This document shows, piece by piece, positions 6,597 to 7,788 of a stretch of DNA of 7,788 bases (its first letter is position 1; every line of letters starts with the position of its first letter). Source of the DNA: an uncultured Clostridia bacterium (GTDB lineage: Bacteria; Bacillota; Clostridia; Oscillospirales; Acutalibacteraceae); assembly GCA_946539105.1 (NCBI GenBank), contig CAMNHG010000059.1, positions 1 through 7,788 of the forward strand, read 5' to 3'. The position numbers were made by a program, and so were the translations under genes. A model generated the notes under the pieces. That model did no database searches, was not told the DNA's origin, and worked only from the letters and a program-made list of their open reading frames with translations.

Positions 6597-7253
6597 ATGA
6601 AATCGACAATTAAAAAATATATCTGCGCGGCGCTTGCAGCCGCCGTAGCAATCACAATTATATGCGCAGGCTTTACAACGGCTTTTGCCGAGACTGCACA
6701 TAAGTATATAAGCATTGAAATCGACAGCGAAACATTCAGGGATTTTGATAAGATGTTCTGTTATATTTACGACCTGACCGATGAGACGGAAGTCGCCAAA
6801 TGGGGTTCAAAAAAGGGCGCGATGACAAAGGACGTTGATTCGGATATTTGGCGGTTTGACCTTGACGAACACGAAATCGAGCTTAATCCCGAGCACAAGT
6901 ACACCGTTGTATTTTCATCCGACTGGAAGGCGCAAACCGAGGTGCTGACAATTTCTTCCTACGACAGCGCGAAGGACTACACCGCGGTTTTCTCTGGCAT
7001 TCTTACATGGAAGAGTTTTAGCTTTATTCCCGAATTTAAGTATATCTGGGCGGGCGAACCCCTGAACCGCGCTGCCTACTGCGACATAAACAGCGACGGC
7101 AAGGTTGACGTTATCGACGCGGCAGTTATTCAAAAATACAGCTCAGGCAGGACTGAGCTTTCCGAAGAGCAGCTTGCGATGTCAGACGTAAACGCCGACG
7201 GCGCGGTTGATGTTCTCGACGCGGCTGAAATTCAAAAGTACGCGGCGGAGTAA
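6597..7253 (+). CDS. Secreted dockerin protein carrying the same module as the upstream sigma factor
   Basis: A 218-aa exported protein. Residues 1-31 are a signal peptide (basic MKSTIKK, hydrophobic core, AFA cleavage motif at 29-31). Residues about 35-151 form a domain homologous to the C-terminal domain of the sigma factor. Residues about 160-218 are a type I-like dockerin with two calcium-loop repeats, DINSDGKVDVID (163-174) and DVNADGAVDVLD (197-208), each followed by AAxIQKY. The near-identical repeats would allow the two-fold symmetric cohesin binding known for dockerins. By family knowledge, the dockerin plugs the protein into a cell-surface or free scaffold (cellulosome- or amylosome-like). 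No catalytic domain is present, so the module itself, perhaps glycan-binding, must be the cargo. It lies 27 nt after the sigma gene with no terminator between, ahead of a strong terminator, so the two are probably co-transcribed. The dockerin is certain; the module's ligand is unknown. Confidence 0.92.
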   Translation: MKSTIKKYICAALAAAVAITIICAGFTTAFAETAHKYISIEIDSETFRDFDKMFCYIYDLTDETEVAKWGSKKGAMTKDVDSDIWRFDLDEHEIELNPEHKYTVVFSSDWKAQTEVLTISSYDSAKDYTAVFSGILTWKSFSFIPEFKYIWAGEPLNRAAYCDINSDGKVDVIDAAVIQKYSSGRTELSEEQLAMSDVNADGAVDVLDAAEIQKYAAE

Positions 7254-7273
7254 AGTTGAAAATATATTAATTT

Positions 7274-7301
7274 AGGCGGACTTTGATTAGTCCGCCTTTT
7301 T
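7274..7301 (+). terminator. Intrinsic terminator of the sigma factor-dockerin unit
   Basis: A perfect 9-bp stem (AGGCGGACT, 7274-7282, with AGTCCGCCT, 7289-7297) closes a 6-base loop and runs into TTTTT (7297-7301). It lies 20 bases after the dockerin stop codon. Confidence 0.93.
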
Positions 7302-7312
7302 ATATGAATATA

Positions 7313-7377
7313 GGTGGGAGAAGGTTGCGCTTCTGCTTTACAAAACTTCCTACGCGCCACTTGCGGCGTGTTAAGTG
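7313..7377 (+). repeat. 65-bp direct repeat, copy A
   Basis: This stretch recurs at 7528-7592 with a single difference over 65 bases (C versus T at the sixteenth base). It begins GGTGGGAGAAGGTTG, ends GTGTTAAGTG, and contains a weak hairpin (ACGCGCC/GGCGTGT). The first 13 bases also match the tRNA-Tyr 3' end at 7736-7748. Confidence 0.93.
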
Positions 7378-7498
7378 GGGCACGGTCTCCGTTTGAAACA
7401 TGGTCGCCCAGCGTCGCGTCTAAAGCCGCTTCCTCGTGCTCCCTGTTTCTGCGCTTCCTCGAACTCCCTTAATCCGCCACCGGCGGCGGTCGTTCTCG

Positions 7499-7519
7499 TC
7501 ACCTTCGAATCCACCTTCT
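7499..7519 (+). repeat. 21-bp direct repeat, copy 1 (tRNA-Tyr T-arm-like)
   Basis: Recurs at 7666-7686 with one difference (A/G at the third base). Its core TTCGAATCCACCTTCT is the exact reverse complement of 7742-7757 in the tRNA-Tyr gene, covering T loop, T stem and part of the acceptor stem. Just beyond it, 7513-7523 can fold back on 7528-7540. Confidence 0.85.
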
Positions 7520-7527
7520 CACCGTTT

Positions 7528-7592
7528 GGTGGGAGAAGGTTGTGCTTCTGCTTTACAAAACTTCCTACGCGCCACTTGCGGCGTGTTAAGTG
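7528..7592 (+). repeat. 65-bp direct repeat, copy B
   Basis: Second copy of the 7313-7377 repeat (64 of 65 bases identical, offset 215). It starts four bases after the closing end of the first unit, so the two units lie head to tail. Confidence 0.93.
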
Positions 7593-7619
7593 AGAAACCG
7601 CGCGCTTACCGCTCTCCTT

Positions 7620-7644
7620 AAAAACGTCACACTGTGACGTTTTT
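7620..7644. repeat. 25-base perfect palindrome inside repeat unit B
   Basis: Twelve-base arms (AAAAACGTCACA and TGTGACGTTTTT) flank a single C at 7632. The A-tract, stem and T-tract would work as an intrinsic terminator in either direction. No gene ends directly before it, so it may simply be part of the repeat. Confidence 0.7.
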
Positions 7645-7665
7645 GCCTCGCTGTGCTCGGCACAG

Positions 7666-7686
7666 TCGCCTTCGAATCCACCTTCT
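7666..7686 (+). repeat. 21-bp direct repeat, copy 2 (tRNA-Tyr T-arm-like)
   Basis: Second copy of the 7499-7519 repeat and the closing end of unit B. It faces the real tRNA-Tyr 3' end in opposite orientation, with only the tRNA terminator between them. Confidence 0.85.
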
Positions 7687-7695
7687 TTTCAGCAT

Positions 7696-7734
7696 AAAAC
7701 AAAAGAGAGCACATAGAAATGTACTCTCTTTTGT
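7696..7734 (-). terminator. Intrinsic terminator of the tRNA-Tyr transcript
   Basis: Read on the minus strand, a 16-bp stem (7734-7719 with 7714-7699, one G-U pair) closes a 4-base loop (TTCT) and is followed by TTTT. It begins directly after the encoded CCA of the tRNA. The A-rich left arm also gives it a weak T-tract on the plus strand. Confidence 0.9.
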
Positions 7735-7788
7735 TGGTGGGAGAAGGTGGATTCGAACCACCGAAGCGAAGCGCAACAGATTTACAGT
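7735..7788 (-). tRNA. tRNA-Tyr (anticodon GTA), 5' part beyond the window
   Basis: The 54 bases present fit a class II tRNA from position 31 onward. Anticodon loop CTGTAAA has GTA at 7785-7783. The 3' anticodon stem is TCTGT. A 13-base variable region can pair (GCG-CTT-CGC), as expected for bacterial tRNA-Tyr. The T stem-loop is GGTGG-TTCGAAT-CCACC, followed by acceptor strand TTCTCCC, discriminator A and an encoded CCA. The D arm and 5' acceptor strand lie off the right edge. Tyr is the only reading consistent with GTA and the long variable arm. Confidence 0.95.

Larger units (their letters stand above)
7302..7695. other. Gene-free repeat region between the dockerin gene and tRNA-Tyr
   Basis: No open frame here has a ribosome binding site or recognisable protein. 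The stretch is made of two related repeat units (about 7313-7523 and 7528-7686), each opening with GGTGGGAGAAGGT and closing with TTCGAATCCACCTTCT, plus small hairpins: CCGCC/GGCGG near 7483-7497, a 25-base palindrome at 7620-7644, and CTGTGC/GCACAG at 7651-7665. Confidence 0.7.

Noticed and set aside
6648..6680. Lipoprotein signal (cysteine in TIICAG)
   Set aside because: The residue before the cysteine is Ile, not Gly, Ala or Ser, and an AFA signal peptidase I site follows downstream.
7313..7592. CRISPR array
   Set aside because: There are only two copies of a 65-base repeat, spaced 150 bases apart, with no regular spacer series and no cas gene in the window.
7375..7621. Small plus-strand open frames in the repeat region
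   Set aside because: They have no ribosome binding site, cross the repeat unit borders and translate the tRNA-like repeats.

Overview
The window looks like the chromosome of a gut- or rumen-type clostridial Firmicute, most likely a Ruminococcus/Oscillospiraceae relative. The reasons are low-GC Firmicute-type ribosome binding sites (GAGGTG, AAAGGA), TTG starts, a DUF951 gene ahead of prfA, and a secreted protein ending in a two-repeat dockerin. Genus is an inference; no rRNA is present.

Left part (1-4953, minus strand): a tightly packed operon read right to left from a strong sigma-A promoter (-35 TTGAAA, 17-bp spacer, -10 TATAAT at 4953-4925). Its order is a DUF951 zinc-ribbon-like protein, prfA (release factor 1), a two-domain Sua5/YwlC threonylcarbamoyl-AMP synthase, coaE (dephospho-CoA kinase), a membrane-anchored SLT-type lytic transglycosylase, and an M18 metalloaminopeptidase running off the left edge. 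Gaps are 1-25 nt, and the ywlC and coaE genes overlap. This is housekeeping: translation termination, tRNA t6A modification, CoA synthesis, wall turnover and peptide degradation.

Middle (4954-7301, plus strand): a divergent sigma-A-like promoter (TAGACA, 17 bp, TATGAT) drives a two-gene unit closed by a clear intrinsic terminator. The first gene is unusual: an ECF-like sigma factor (regions 2 and 4) continues into a transmembrane helix, a long Ser/Thr/Pro/Glu-rich linker and a beta-rich C-terminal domain predicted to lie outside the cell. The second gene encodes a signal peptide, a homologous copy of that same outer domain, and a dockerin. The shared module keeps nearly fixed motif spacing in both proteins and ends at the same Trp. 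The pair reads as a one-polypeptide membrane-tethered sigma factor with an external sensor, plus a secreted, scaffold-attached version of the sensor module. This is the most interesting item in the window.

Right part (7302-7788): about 390 nt without a credible gene, holding two related repeat units whose ends match the 3' end of tRNA-Tyr, small palindromes, then an intrinsic terminator and the 3' two-thirds of a tRNA-Tyr(GTA) gene on the minus strand, cut by the right edge.
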